A stretch of DNA of 64,000 nt from Dicyema japonicum (Eukaryota; Dicyemida; Rhombozoa; Dicyemidae). A program made the position numbers and the translations under genes. This document shows positions 23,500 through 36,074 of the stretch, one piece after another. The first letter of the stretch is position 1, and each line of letters begins with the position of its first letter. The notes under the pieces were generated by a model. That model saw only the letters and a list, made by a program, of their open reading frames with translations, was not told where the DNA came from and made no database searches. The DNA is taken from assembly GCA_011109175.1 (NCBI GenBank), contig RDEW01000091.1, positions 54,818-118,817 of the forward strand, given 5' to 3'.

Positions 23500-24620
23500 G
23501 AAATATGTCGGCAGCAACCATTCATTTAAGGTATCTTTTATAAAAATTAATTTCGTTTTTAGAATAGAAAAGCTGTAATTATTAAGAGCAAACCAAAGCA
23601 ATAATAATAAACATCATGGGCTATCTAAGAACTAGTGTTAAGAAAGTTATTCAAAATATACCTTCTTGTCGATTCCAGCAAGTCTCAGACCAGAGTTTTA
23701 CAACGACTCACTTAACCTCTTATGAAATTCATAACTGAAAGGCTTCAAGCAAAGGACAAATATTCTTTCGATATCGATACATATGTTAAAGACATCACTA
23801 TTAAAACCAGCAACTGTTAACTTAACCATTGAAGTTAATTGTGCTTCGATCTTCCAAGACTCCCAATATCGCTAAATATCACCGAAAGAACGCACACATA
23901 AATTCAATCGATGGTAATAAAGACTTTGAAGTGACTTATGTTTAAATTACGAATGAGGCAGAGGTTTAATGATGTTGTATTAAGTTTAACAAATAGATAA
24001 ATAATAATTTCGAATGGACTGTAAAGTCATCCAGAAAGAGTGTATTATAGCCGGAACCTGTTAGATTGCTAAGAACAGCTAGTAACATTTCAAATTTGTT
24101 AAAACCAGGATAAGTGGAATTGTCCCAAGGTTGATTTAAAACAACTTTATAGATTGTTTCAATCAGATTGATTTATTCTATAATTTCTAAATATTATTAA
24201 TTGGGTCATTAATGACGTTCGATGCATAAAATAGTCAAGACTTCATTCTCATAGGAAAAATGAAAAAGCAGCAAATTTCCTTTACGAATTCAAAGGTTCT
24301 TTAATATTTTCAAATACCGAAATGAATTTTTCTTTTATGCTACCTGAAAATCAAATTTATAAAATAAACAAATTTTGAATTATATCTCGTATTTTGATAA
24401 AAATTTTGGTTAACATGAATAAAAATTACTTTACTACACACCAAACCTCAGCCTCATTCTTGGTTAACTATGTGCATAAAATGTTTTATTTGGGGGATAC
24501 ATTTGGGTTTAAATGACAAAATGTCCAAATTTAGGTCAAATGTATGAATAATTGATGTCAATAAAATCGTTCCAGTTAAACAGATATTTACTATAAAAAT
24601 TGTTACGCTAAGAAAACGTA
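23500..24620. other. Calpain upstream region
   Basis: No coding sequence recognised. From 23615 it is duplicated at 50770-51511 and 63196-63937, so it is older than the duplications and may include the calpain promoter. Confidence 0.5.
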
Positions 24621-26888
24621 ATGATTTCTGAGGAGGAAAGATTTAAGCAGTTGCTAGATAAATGTTTGAAAGAAAACACACTTTTTTTAGATTACGAATT
24701 TACACGTTCATTTTGGTTTATTTTATAAAGTCGATAACCCCGATGGAATTTCAGATTTTAATTTGAAACGTTTAACGGTACTTTAAGTTTGTGTTAATAT
24801 TTTCATTTCAAATATTTATTTGTAGGATGTTTATTCGAATTCAGAGTTCATAGTCGATGATGCTACAAGAAGAGATGTAAACCAAGGACAACTAGGTGAA
24901 GCTAATTTTGACTTAATTTATAGGTAACTGCTGGTTTCTCGCGGCAGTTGCATCGTTAACACTACGTAAAGATCTTTTGCTTAAGGTTATTGGAATGAAT
25001 ATTGGAATAAATTATGCAGGAATTTATTACATGAAATTTTGGATTGGGGGAATTTACCGAGGTATCATAATCGACGATATACTTCCTTTTAATGGTGATG
25101 AACCTCTATTCGCGCGGTCAACTACCTTGAGGGAAAGTTGGATATGTTTGCTAGAAAAAGCCTATGCCAAGTATACAAATGTCGAATATATGTAGATTAT
25201 CTGGTTCGTATGATGTTTTAAATGGTGGAAATTTGATGGAGGGAATGCTCGACCTTATGGGTGGAGTTGGAATTATTCAATTAGTCTCCGAAATATCAAA
25301 TCCTGACACTATACCAAATTTAGTGAAACAAGCTAGTGATATGAACGGTTTAGCGATGTGTGCAATAAACGTTGATTTAGTGAAAAAAATTTTAGAAAGA
25401 TGGTAACGAAAATATATTGAAAAATGGACTCGTCAACAAACATGCTTATTCTATCACGGGATCAATTAATCCAAATGATAAAGCAGATGACATTAGACAT
25501 AAATATCCATCTGAATTGTTGCTTAGACTGAGAAATCCATGGGGACATGTAGAGTGGAATGGGCCATGGTCCGATTCTTCAGATGAATGGAAAGGTATTG
25601 ATGAAGATACCAAAAGAGAACTCGGACTTGTATATAAAGATGATGGGGAATTTTGGTATTTTGAGTAGAAAATATTTTCAGGATAAGCTTAACGGATTTT
25701 CTCGACAATTTCGAATCCATACAAGTTTGTATTCCCATCGAAGTAGGAATGAAGGATTATAGTTTTAATGACACGTGGCACGATCAAGTTTTTCCCAATT
25801 GTATGTGTATTTAACGATGTTAGATCCATATCGTAATTTCTCCATAGGAGCTCAAGAAGAACTAATAGTTTATCTGTGTCTTTCCCACTATGATTATCGA
25901 AGATTTGGACTAAACATACCAAAATCAAAAATAGAAATTTATGACGAAAACAAGTATATAAAAATCAAAGAAAATAGAATATTGATTTACGGATCAATTC
26001 AACAAGAACGAGATCATCTATTTAGTTTATCTCTTAAGCCTGCTAATTATTTTGTTAATATCACTAAATTTGATGGATTTGATGGACGTTTTTACCTTAG
26101 AATTGTTTCTAAAGGAAACATCACTGCAAGGTAATCTTAATTAAACATAATTATAGAATGCTTGGACAAACATTATTTAGTCATAAAAAAGTGCCTTAAT
26201 TGATTACTTTAGGAATTTTCTAATCTTAATAACTCTATGACACCTGATGTGACGAACAAATTTAAGAAACATGGAGATTCTAAAATGAAAATTGATAAAA
26301 TTCAACTAGGGAAACTTCTCAACGAATTAAAAACGTCAGGTACCCAATAGATTTATTTTATGACACTAATGAACCAATGTTCAGTTGTTTGCTTGTAAAT
26401 GAGATTTTTTTTAATTTCCTGGTTTTATTTAATTATATGTTTTTAGAAAAAGTCGGAAGTACGACTTAGTTATGAACAATTCCAAGAAATATGGAACATG
26501 TTATGCAAAGCAGATGTTTGAGGTTTTATCTCATTTCTAGGAGTCATTTATGAAGTTTGCATCTAAAAATAATGGAAAACTTAAATCGTCGTATATGCAC
26601 GCAGCCATCATGGATTTCGGTTTGGATTGTTAAATGACTGAAGGCTACACTCTCGGGATTCCTGAGTTAGATTTATTGGCGACCAAATACACAGACGACA
26701 ATGGAAATTTACCATTTGATTGTTTTTTTACTTGTTTGGTGAAAATAAAAAACTGCTACGGTTTGAAATTCTAAATATTTTTAGAGCAATTTAGTAATAT
26801 GCTAAAAGAGGGAAGTATAACGTTTGGCATTCAAGAGGTTAGAAGTTATAAAGATATTCCTTAGTTTATGCAAATGAGACTAACCTAA
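24621..26888 (+). CDS. CAPN: Classical calpain cysteine protease
   Basis: Calcium-dependent cytosolic protease. ATG 24621 starts EEERFKQLLDKCLKENTLFL. Catalytic core: NCWFLAAVASLT with Cys codon TGC 24929-24931, KHAYSITG (His) near 25440, RNPWGHVEWNGPWSD (Asn) near 25535. Then EFWISLTDFLDNFESIQ, a domain III with YDYRRFG, and a penta-EF-hand tail (SYEQFQEIWNMLCKA, DLLATKYTDDNGNLPF, FGIQEFMQMRLT, stop 26886-26888). GT-AG introns: 24778-24825 (48 bp), 24896-24923, 25171-25195, 25371-25395, 25656-25681, 25801-25823, 26131-26156, 26191-26212, 26516-26540, 26620-26643, 26761-26784, 26838-26864. Two places are unresolved: a +1 frame change at about 24705-24720, also present in copy 2, and the joint at 26340-26450. 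EF-hand loops have lost several acidic ligands. This is the only copy with the intact triad. Confidence 0.85.
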
Positions 26889-26889
26889 G

Positions 26890-27059
26890 TCTAGCTACTA
26901 ATCTACTAATCCTACCAACGGAAAATTCATAATTAATTAAGGATAACGAAAAAACTCACAATAACTAAACTTTCATTTGGTTACTAATTTAATTATTTTT
27001 TCATCTTTGTCATCAATGTGGAATAAGAAAAACAAATAAACTGAAGACCCATTTAGTAT
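26890..27059. other. Short intergenic stretch
   Basis: AT-rich, duplicated at 53765-53935; nothing recognised. Confidence 0.4.
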
Positions 27060-27620
27060 AATTTGTTGTCGCAATTGAATTTGTGGAGATTCGTGAAGAC
27101 ACGACGATCAGTACGGCTGTAACGAATAACAAACCCGACATTTTCGTTTATGATAAAATAAAAAATACGATTAATCTTGTTGAAATTGGGATCACTTTAC
27201 AAAACTGTCAAAAGCAAATCGAGGTAGAACAGTTCCACATGTATGACCTACTGGCGAACGAACTTGAGATTATCCGTTGCGCATAGGTGAAAATAATCCT
27301 TGTGGTCACCTAGGATGAAATTATCTCCAGATTCTTCAAAGGCCACCTGGATGCCCTCGAGGTGGAGGAACCTCAAAGCTTATATACAGACGCTAGTGTT
27401 ACGGAAGACTTTGGAGAGTATGCAAGCTGAAGAGAGGCATAGTGTATCGATGCCTGTTGATGAGGAAGACGGCATGGAATGTCAACCTAAAGTAGTCTCT
27501 GAATGTGGGGTATGCAGCGACGTGAACACGCCTATAAAGGCGATAGGGGTGGGCCCCAAGAAGAGAAGATTGAGTTGGACGGGCGTTATAAATATTACTT
27601 TTACTTATTGTTTGATTAAA
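27060..27620 (+). mobile_element. Retroelement C-terminal relic
   Basis: Frame 1 contains NNKPDIFVYDKIKNTINLVE, like the nuclease-type KPDIVV...LIDV block found at the C-terminus of some non-LTR polyproteins. After a frame change, VTWDEIISRFFKGHLDALEV and AYIQTLVLRKTLESMQ resemble the block that ends such proteins. Duplicated at 53940-54470 with further damage. Older than the group B duplication. Confidence 0.5.
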
Positions 27621-27629
27621 AATTAATTA

Positions 27630-28581
27630 CTTCCTTGTCAACCTGTTCAACGACAGATCCTATCGCAGCTAGATGAACCTCGATGACAAAAAATCCCACA
27701 CTCGAACAGCTTCCATCGCTGGGATTCCAATACTTCTCCAAACCTCACTGTATTTTATTCATCGCTATCTTCGGCAATATCCTGGAAAGTTATAAATAAC
27801 CTCCACTATACCATAATCAGATTTTTTTTTCAATCAAGCAACTTCGATTATTGTTAAGCCCCAGAAAACCACAATAAATTATAAACTTGCAAAAAGAGAT
27901 TCATTCAACAAAGAAACGGAAAAAATACTACAATCCGACACAGAAATGGGGCAAAATTTCCAAAATTTTGAGATTTTCTCCAAAAATAAGGATCTTCTTA
28001 AAAAGCCTAATAAAACTGTGGAAAAATTACTTTATAATAAAAAATTACAAACGTGTAAATTATTATATTTTTATTTTGATAGGAAATACAGTCCCGTGGA
28101 AATGTTACTGCAAGGGTCAAGTAATTCATAAGATAAGCAAAAATGTTATTTTTATTTGATAATTTTTATTATTTTAAAAAGCAAATATGCTTTTTAAATT
28201 TTAGCCAACCTAATCAATTTTTACTTTTTTTATTTAACATTTGCACGAAACTGTATGTCATTTTCATGCGATTTTGTTTTTTTAGTAGTTAATGTACAAT
28301 ATCTACTTTAAATGGGTCTTCTGACTCAACGTAACGTCTAATGACATCTGATCTGTTTTGAATCTGTATTCTGATTTATTCATTTCGTCCCAGGTCATTT
28401 TTGAACATGATATTGTATATTGTGATCTATTTGAACTACAGGATTCTTATGATTGTTTCATCATACAATAAATGATTTTAAACACTTGATGACATTTCTG
28501 TATTAAAGAAGTCGTATTTTTTGAATATTATGTCAATGTTTGAATATTGGATACAAGTAGACAAGTTGCATTATCTATCAG
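27630..28581. other. Group B tail, no gene
   Basis: AT-rich sequence repeated at 54650-55430; the last part (28300-28580) also occurs at 33070-33400. No coding content seen. The site of the pogo element at 28582 is empty in both other copies. Confidence 0.6.
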
Positions 28582-30370
28582 TACAGTCTAACCTCTTATT
28601 GGAACGGACATCGAGGGTTGAACACCTCTGTTTTAGATACACCCTCGGGATTTGGAACACTTCGAATATTTTATTAAAATATTATCAAAATCCTTACAAT
28701 AAAGACCTCGTTTTAGAACACTTATAATTATTATAATTTAAAATTAAATTTTACAGTTTTATATTTTACTACAATTAATTGTTAAATCAAGTGCAGATTT
28801 TTGTTCATTTTTTGATTGTCTTAAGTTATTTACACCTTTTATGGGCTTAAACTACGATACAAAAGTTGAAATTGCTAAACCTCTTTCAAAAAAAAGCATT
28901 CAATTCGAAAACTCGCGAGAGTGTTTGACACAAATATCGGAACAATCTCTAGAATCAAGAGAAACATTGTTCCATTCACAAAAAAATGGACAGATTTATT
29001 CAAATTCAGAGACTTCAGAGTCAGTCACTAGTGAAAAGCATAAAATTTAGATTCAAAAGTGTTGGATGTATTTTTACACCTAAGAAAACAAAACGCTCCC
29101 ATTTCCGGACCTTTAATACAAAAAATCGGTATTATTGTAATTTATAAAATCATTTTATTAGGACTGAAAGTCGCATCTAAAATCTTACTTCAAAATTTAA
29201 TGCTTCAAATGGATGGTTGGAAAAATTCAAATTAGTACATCAACATAAGTTCATATGTTTGTCTGGAGAAAAAGTTTCAAGTTACAGATGCATGATTGAT
29301 GAGTTTTTTTAATTCAATTTAATATCAAAATTGACGAATATGCAAAACAAAACATTTTCAATTGCGACGAAACGTGTCATTTTCAGACGTAGTCTAAAAA
29401 ATCTTTATTCAAAACAATGAAGAGTCATTTGGTTTCAAGCAGAGCAAAGAAAAAGTAACTGTCTTGCTCTGCTGCATCAATACATGAGAAAAAATAGACC
29501 CTTTGATTATTGGTAAGTTTTGTAATCCTAGGAGCTTCAAGAATTTCCTCCCGTAAAACCATTATGTTGTCTATTCTTGATCCAAAAATGCATGGATGAC
29601 AAAAGATTTTGGCTTCATAGGATTAATGAACATTTTTATCACAAAATCGGAAAATTATTCTGCTATTCGACAATGCTGGACCTCATAATAATCTGGAATT
29701 CTCTAACATAGAATTATTTTTCTTACCTAAAAACACAACCTCTATACTTTAGCCACTGGATTGTGAATTATCAAATCTTTCAAGGACACTATTTACATCT
29801 TTAATAGATTATTTATGTTTCACTGACGATCAAGAATTTTTTATTGAGTCCTTAAAGAAGATAAATTTACTTCAAGTGAAATTATTGATTTCTGATGCAT
29901 AGAAAAAGGTTTTATCATTAATTGTTGGGAAAAGTGTTTAGCAAACACCAATCCGATAATCGTAATGGTCATTTCATCAATGAATAAAATTGAAATAGCT
30001 ATCGAATATGTTTTAGAAGAAAATGACCTTGAGTCAGAGCAAAATTTTTATAATGGAATTGAGGCTGAATATGTAACTATAAAAACAGCCATTGATAACA
30101 TAAACAAAGTTGAGGAAAACATTTTAAATATGTTGCTGGATTGTCTTAAAGATTTTGTTGATTTTAGAAAAAAATTCATGCGCAATTTAAAACTTAAATA
30201 TGGTTATGGACAAAAAATTACTGATTACTTTACACAATGTTAGTTTTCCGTTAACTTCTATGGTTTTTAATCAACGAAGTATAGTTATGTACTTAATAAT
30301 AACAAATTTTTGTACGATTTTTTGAGTAACCTCTATTTTTGGAACAAGCACAAATGGAGGCTAGACTGTA
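28582..30370 (+). mobile_element. pogo/Tigger-type DNA transposon, degenerate
   Basis: TA at both ends (28582-28583, 30369-30370) and inverted termini TACAGTCTAACCTC / TACAGTCTAGCCTC. Transposase relics on the plus strand in broken frames: FNASNGWLEKFKLVHQHK (HTH Tc5 type, about 29200), NCDET at 29361-29375, KIDPLIIGK near 29500, PKNTTSILQPLD near 29730, and the C-terminus QKITDYFTQC ending at 30240. Sister sites at 33385 and 55415 read CCTATCAGTA without insertion. Confidence 0.85.
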
Positions 30371-30540
30371 GATCACTATAACATTCTTCTTAAAAAATCG
30401 AATAAGGCAAAGAACAGAAAGGAATCCTTAGATCAGGTAGTTTCGGTTTGTGAATCGAACCTACAACCAATCGCGTCATCAATAACCAATAAATCTACAC
30501 GGTCTTGTGGTTTTTGAGAATTCATTCAGAACACCACTTA
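30371..30540 (-). mobile_element. SINE family 2 fragment
   Basis: Matches 11208-11350 closely. On the minus strand it has a tRNA-like head with B-box GGTTCGATTCAC near 30455-30466. The left end was cut by the adjacent pogo terminus or its target site lies exactly at its end. Confidence 0.5.
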
Positions 30541-33060
30541 ATTATTATTATTTAGCACTTCACGAACGCCATACTAATTATAGCCCCGCATGTGCAGCAA
30601 AAGAAACAAGGTTAGATGTCATCCTTTTCCATGCTCCCTGTTCCTAGCAAAGGCTCTCATGTTGTCCAGGTCGTCAGCAATTTTAGATTTCTTTTGATAT
30701 TGACCAGGTCTTTTTGTATAACTATTGGCAGTGTTGTTCTAGGTTATCCTCGATAGCGGCCTTCTTGACTAACATAATCTGTTTTCTATAGATATGTTCG
30801 GTGGGGATGTTAATTCCATTCTCAGCACGTGTCCGAAAAGCTTCCATCGGGATTCAGTACTTCTAAGCTGATAGGTCTAGTTCTGCATATCTTATATAAA
30901 GCATTTTTAGATATTCTAGTTGGCCAAGTAGTTCCTGTTATTTTTCTCAGCTGAGTTCTGTGGAACTAGTCTAGTTTTTCCATATCCGCAGATGAGTTCG
31001 CCCAAGTTCCAGCGTTATATAAAAGTACGGGTTTTTTGAATGCGTCTTATAATAGGATTCTCATTTTCGTGAGATACCTCTTTGATTGAGCCATAGAATC
31101 TTTAGTCTATATAACGTAGCATTAACTAGAGTTTTCCCATGTAAAATATCTTCGCTATCTCATATTAGTGAGCCGAAATTTTTACTTGTCGCCACTTTTC
31201 TTCTAGGACGTTACTCATCGTTCTTATCTCTGTAGTTCTGTTTTCTCTGTTCACAGTAAGAATCTATTTCCCTTGTACATCTGGTGCTTTTTCTAATAGG
31301 TTTTCCAGGACCTTTTGTTTTCAGAAATTAGGACTACATCATCCGCGTAGATCACTTCTCTCGTCTTTCCTTTATAACGGTCTAAGTTCCCTCATAGCGG
31401 CTCCAAATAAATTGTGAATAGTAGAGGAGAAAGGGAGTTTCCATGTGGAGTGCCCGTGTTTGTTTCAAATTTTCTTGAATAGGTCTTTCCGACTCTACAA
31501 GAATCTAGTGTTGGAAAGTAGAATTCTGGTCATTCTAAACTCGACTCATCAAGAAATCCGCTCAGTAGCCCCATTAAAATGTTCCTGTTAACTGTATCAA
31601 AAGCGTTTGATAGGTCAATTCCCAGAATATTGGTGGCGCAACGGTATCTTTGAATGTTGCACACCTCCATCTTGACTCCAGACCGCATCAAGTGTGGATC
31701 TTTCATCTCGAAAACCACTTTGACTATCTGGTCAGTATTTGTAATCAGATCCTTTTATTCGTTCAAGCAGAATGTTTGCAAAGACTTTGCGTAATGAATT
31801 TAGTAGTATGATGGGTCGCAAATTTTCGAGCGGTCCTCTGGTTTGTTAATTTTTTGTATGGCGATTAGCAGTCCCGACCCAGAGGTAGAGTAGAGTTAGT
31901 TGAAAACATTTCATTTAGTAATGTAGCGAATTTTACAAAAAGTGGGTCAGGGCCGTATTTCAGTAATTTAGGTTTATCGCATCTGGTCCATCAAGTCTTC
32001 TATTATTGAGTTTTGGCAGGCCGTTTTGATTTCCTCTGCCACGATTGGTATCTCCAGGTCTTGGCCTTCCATCAAATGGGTGGATTTCTATGGTTTTGAT
32101 GTTGAATAGCTTTTCAAAGTGAGCCGCGATGGCTTCAGTTTGTTCTTCGGTGTTCAGTATCAGCTTACCGTTCTCGTCTTTTATGGTTAGTCGACTTCAG
32201 TTTGTTCGCCGCAGCAAACGGGCAGCGACGTAAACCTGTGCGTTGTATTTCATTTGTTTACTTCATCTATACACGAAGATATTTCTTCTAGGAAAAGCTG
32301 CTTGTTCAGATTTTTATTTTTTTTCTGACACGTTGCCTTTCGCCCTGAAAAGCTTTTATCGTATTAGCATCAGTGGGATTTGATTTCCTCATGTTTATTT
32401 CTTTTAAACTTTTCGCAAGCTCAGGAACATCTGGATGAATAGTCTTCAGGTGCAATTTACTATTCTTCCATTTGCCAAGAAATGCCTCAGCAGCTTCGTT
32501 GATGGTGTCCTTTGTGCGTTTCCATGCGTCTTCAAACGAAGTATCCACCAATACGTTCTGCATATGAGTCTGATTGTATTGTTGATATCTTTCAGTATTC
32601 TCCGGTTGGAAATCAGCCTTTCAGTCGCGTAGTCGACTCTGATTTTTTCAAATTCGTGATTTTTGGCATTTTTGTATTTGATGGCATGTTTTTTCAAAGT
32701 AAAGGTCGCAATAACCATCTTGTGGTCACTGACAGTCATCGAGCCTTCATATGAAGTGCGTTTACTGGATAATGTTTGTCTTTAGCCCGGCATATGACAT
32801 AATCTATTTGGTTGTATATTGGGATCAGCTTTTACTTTGAGTTCCTTCGCTTCTCCATCAAGATTCGTTAATGCAGAATGCATAGGAAAAGTTTGTTTGC
32901 CGTACAAAAGCGACCAAGCATTGTCTCGGCTAGGTTTCTTATTTCACGTCCATGTTCTCCAAGAAAACATCATCAGGGTTATTCTTCATCCCGATTTTCG
33001 CATTCAAATCCTCAGCAATCAAAAACTGAGGTGTTCCACCTTCGAGGTCCTATCCAAATA
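30541..33060 (-). mobile_element. RTE-like LINE, degenerate, SINE partner candidate
   Basis: Minus strand. Endonuclease end: IYNQIDYVICRAKDKHYPV near 32790-32830, then SDHKMVIATF at 32710-32735, closely like IYNQIDYILCRRRNKN and SDHKLVITRF of the LINE at 44-46 kb. RT palm: LGIDLSNAFDTVNRNILMGL (31560-31625) and a damaged catalytic box near 31350. The 3' end at 30541-30605 reads ATGCGGGGCTATAATTAGTA then TGGCGTTCGTGA and an AATAATAATAAT tail, which is clearly like the tail of SINE family 1. Many frameshifts. The 5' endonuclease start is missing; the right end adjoins a pogo-type terminus at 33061. Confidence 0.75.
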
Positions 33061-33420
33061 GAGGTTAGACTGTATCTACTTTAAATGGGTTTTCGGACTC
33101 AACGTAATATCTAATGACATCGGATCTATTTTGAATCCATATTCTGATTTATTCATTTAGTCCCAGGCCATCATTGAAAATGATATTGCATATTGTGATC
33201 CCTTTTATAGCTTTATCTATTTGAACTATAGGATTTTTATAATTGTTTCATAATACAATAAATGATTTTTAAACACTTGATGACATTTCTGTATTAAAGA
33301 ACTAGTATTTGTGATTTTATGTCGATGTTTGAATATTGGATACAAGTAGACAAATTGCATTACCTATCAGTATGCTATATGTCACAGGCGCTACGCGTTA
33401 CCGACCGCTACACGTTACAT
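33061..33420. repeat. Pogo right end plus third copy of group B tail
   Basis: 33061-33074 is the right terminus of a pogo-type element (GAGGTTAGACTGTA). It abuts a copy of the sequence at 28300-28580 and 55140-55420. In the copy at 55110 the left terminus of a similar element sits at the same TA, so one ancestral insertion appears to have been split differently in the two copies. Confidence 0.6.
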
Positions 33421-33544
33421 AATGCTCAAATTTACAATTTCATGCATTTTTATTAAACTTTACACATGTTTTTCTCATTTATTATAGTTAAAATTAAAAA
33501 ATTCTAATTTTAATATTTTTGGAAGACGCAACAGTTTTGAAATT

Positions 33545-33685
33545 TTAAATAGCATAATACAGGCGTCGGCATCGGACAGGAGGGGATGGGAAAGGCTAAT
33601 TAAGAGGATTGTTCAGACGCGGCACGAATAGAATTATAGTTTATATGATTCTATGTAGTTGCTTATAATAATAATAATACAGGCG
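33545..33685 (+). mobile_element. LINE 3' end fragment
   Basis: Frame SDRRGWERLIKRIVQTRHE then stop, followed by ATAATAATAATAC tail. Same C-terminal block as SRGSWKRLIERMARN at 18480. Short 5'-truncated insertion. Confidence 0.55.
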
Positions 33686-33739
33686 TGTTTTATAAACTTA
33701 AGTTGATTGCTCCATCTTTCGTTGAAACAACCTAAGAAT

Positions 33740-34345
33740 AAATTGATATAATGAAAATAATGGAAGATAAGGGGATCGTCGATCTAATGACAAGACAAAA
33801 AATACCGATTTACTCAAAAGTCAAACAATTTTTTATCTATCAATGGGAGGTTATTCCTTAAAGACACAAATGGAAACCAAAAATTGTCATTTTCTCTAAT
33901 AATTAGTGGCCTCGCAAATTCATCAATTGACCTATTATTGACATAACACATTGCAACAATATTGCAATGAAAGATATTTTTTCGTGAATAGAGAAATTAT
34001 TCGGAAAGTGGTGTCAGAATGAGATATTCCATGTAACAGCAATATGTGATTGCTTAGACGTCTAACAAATTCATAATATTCCTAACAATCCAAGGAGTCA
34101 AAGGATCATCGAACGCTTCAATCAGACAATCAAAAGATCACTATCTAAGATGATGTCCGAGGATAATTGTTGGAGTGGAATAATGTATGGAGTGGGCATG
34201 ACGTTAATGGTAATTGATTCAATACACGACAATACAACGAGCAAGAATTCGACCAATTCGCACAAATTGACGGGATCTCCCGTTTGACATCGGAGCGTAT
34301 CTCCAACTTCGCTATTGGCCTGTAACACCCTTGTCAAGAGGATTC
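33740..34345 (+). mobile_element. Integrase relic (LTR-type or similar element)
   Basis: A frame near 34090-34140 reads SQRIIERFNQTIKRSLSKMM, the conserved end of retroelement integrase cores (GxxERFNQTLKxxL). Preceding frames contain a decayed region with KGIVDLMTRQKIPIY. No LTRs or other domains found nearby. Only a fragment. Confidence 0.45.
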
Positions 34346-34859
34346 TACACTCTATACCAGGACGTCGATCATGTTTATGAGGCCTAGTGCCGTACCTATT
34401 AGTTTTACCAACCTTCCATGATCATTACAAAGATGAACAATTTTTACATGATCTTACTTTTAAATTAATGAAAAAAACTTTTTTCCCAATATCTTTTTAA
34501 GAAGCGTTTGCAGCTCTGGGAAATGAACCTCATTCAAAAATCGGCCAGATAATTCTCATAGTTTTTTTAGTTGGGACTTAACGTTAAAACTCTGGCAGAA
34601 GCACATAGAATTGTTTTTATATATAGTAATAAGATAATTAGTTAACAAAATTATTTTGTTATTTATATACTTACATTTAAAGCAAGTTCTTATCAATTAC
34701 TATTGTAGGAACTTATAAAATTTCATAAAAAATTCTTACTTTTTAGCACTACGAGGGTTTCTGTGTTATACAAAAGGTCGTGGTGCCACTGGTGAATAAG
34801 TGGTGCCACTGGTGCTACAAGACGAAGGAATATATTACGAGGTTGAGAAACATACTCCA

Positions 34860-35710
34860 CGCCTAATGGAGATATGTTGAAAGATGCCTTGTTTGTTCTG
34901 GTCCACATAGAAGATAGCAGTGTCCGGTCACAAACAATAATAAGTTGTTTGAATTGTGGTTCATCCAGCCACTTTGGCAATTATGGAAAATGCCCCAAGG
35001 CTGTTGAAGCTAACATAGCGAAGAATAACAAAATTGACCAAAAAGGAAAGAATCGAATGGAAAATTATATCTAAAACGAGAAAATGCCCATAATGGAAGA
35101 AAGTGAATATTCCAAAATTGGAACGAATAAGAAATTAAAGTCAGAGTTTAGAATGTATGGCATCTGGCAGGAATAGGACATATAATAAGAAACCTTCTAA
35201 AAAAGAAACAGTAGAAGTTTTAACACAGAGAAGAGAGGGCAGCCACCGAAAAAACCAGAAGTAGTCAGGATACCCCTGATTAATGCCCGTTCTCTTCGGA
35301 AACGGGCCTCAGTGCTGGTTGCTATAGCCAGCACGATCCAGATGGAAGTTCTAATTATAAACGAAACTAAATTGAAGAAAAGACCATTTAAATTGATGGA
35401 TGCGACTCATTAGATATTTTTTTTGGAAGACTGGTTCTTGTGCTGGAACAGGAACTTCAAATTACTACAAACTTCTTTAAATACAAGACTACCCACGATC
35501 AATGAAGAAAATCTTTGTGAACTAGCAAGCATTAAACTACTAACCACCATGGGATAAATAACTATCGGAGAAATCTATTCTGAAAAACTAAAAGAGTATC
35601 CATAGATTGTTGACAAATTTATAAAAAACAATGAATATCCAATCCTTGTTGAGGACATGAACGCTAAACATACTGACTATGGTTGTGTAACAACCAATCA
35701 AGATGGAAAA
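34860..35710 (+). mobile_element. Jockey/CR1-like LINE 5' part: zinc knuckles and endonuclease
   Basis: CLVCSGPHRRQQCPVT and CLNCGSSSHFGNYGKCP (34885-35000) form two gag-like CCHC knuckles of a LINE ORF1. Then IPLINARSLRKRASVLVA (35268-35320) with INETKLKK is the start of an apurinic-type endonuclease, and LVEDMNAKHTDYGCVTTNQD (35650-35705) is its GDFNAKH-TxWG block. Frames are interrupted throughout. It is directly followed by the R2-type piece at 35712, so two different elements abut. Confidence 0.6.
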
Positions 35711-35711
35711 T

Positions 35712-35995
35712 GCCTTGTAAAATAAATGAAGTCTGGAGAGCGCTACGCGACCGATTCGCGTTTTATCCGATAGTGGTCGAGACAACTGGAGGAATAAGTG
35801 GAAAATCGCTTCGCTTCCTAAAGAAACTTGGACGCTTAGCTACACTAAAAAGCCACGACGCACGTGAGACCCGGTGGCTACTCCAGTTGATCTCTGTTGC
35901 AATCGTGAGAGGCAACGCAACGTCGATAATGTCGGCGGGTCCACTTTGGATGGATGGCAGTTTTAAATATGCTTTACTGGGGATAAATTAACTGA
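35712..35995 (+). mobile_element. R2-type LINE C-terminal fragment
   Basis: Open frame with YPIVVETTGGISGKSLRFLK, ETRWLLQLISVAIVRGNATS and a stop at 35989. It aligns with the last ~80 residues of 16185-16952. The second half (from AGCCACGACG) is ~95% identical to 63000-63120, suggesting relatively recent activity of this subfamily. Confidence 0.65.
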
Positions 35996-36074
35996 TTATT
36001 TTAATTGTCTGGAGAGTTAAAGATTTTAATTTTAGTCGAATTTATGCAATTAAACTCGCACATGGATTGGATTT

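Larger units (their letters stand above)
20150..28580. repeat. Group B dispersed duplication, copy 1
   Basis: Contains the TM9SF 3' half, its downstream flank, the calpain and the retroelement piece at 27060. The TM9SF part plus flank (20150-23590, minus the pogo element) matches 61190-62690; the calpain part (23615-28580) matches 50770-55430 and 63190-64000. Copies at 50770 and 63190 share upstream sequence (compare 50540-50770 with 62800-63195) and are more alike to each other than to copy 1. Confidence 0.85.

Noticed and set aside
34090-34345. Complete LTR retrotransposon
   Set aside because: Only the end of an integrase core is visible; no LTR pair, protease, RT or primer site was found around it.
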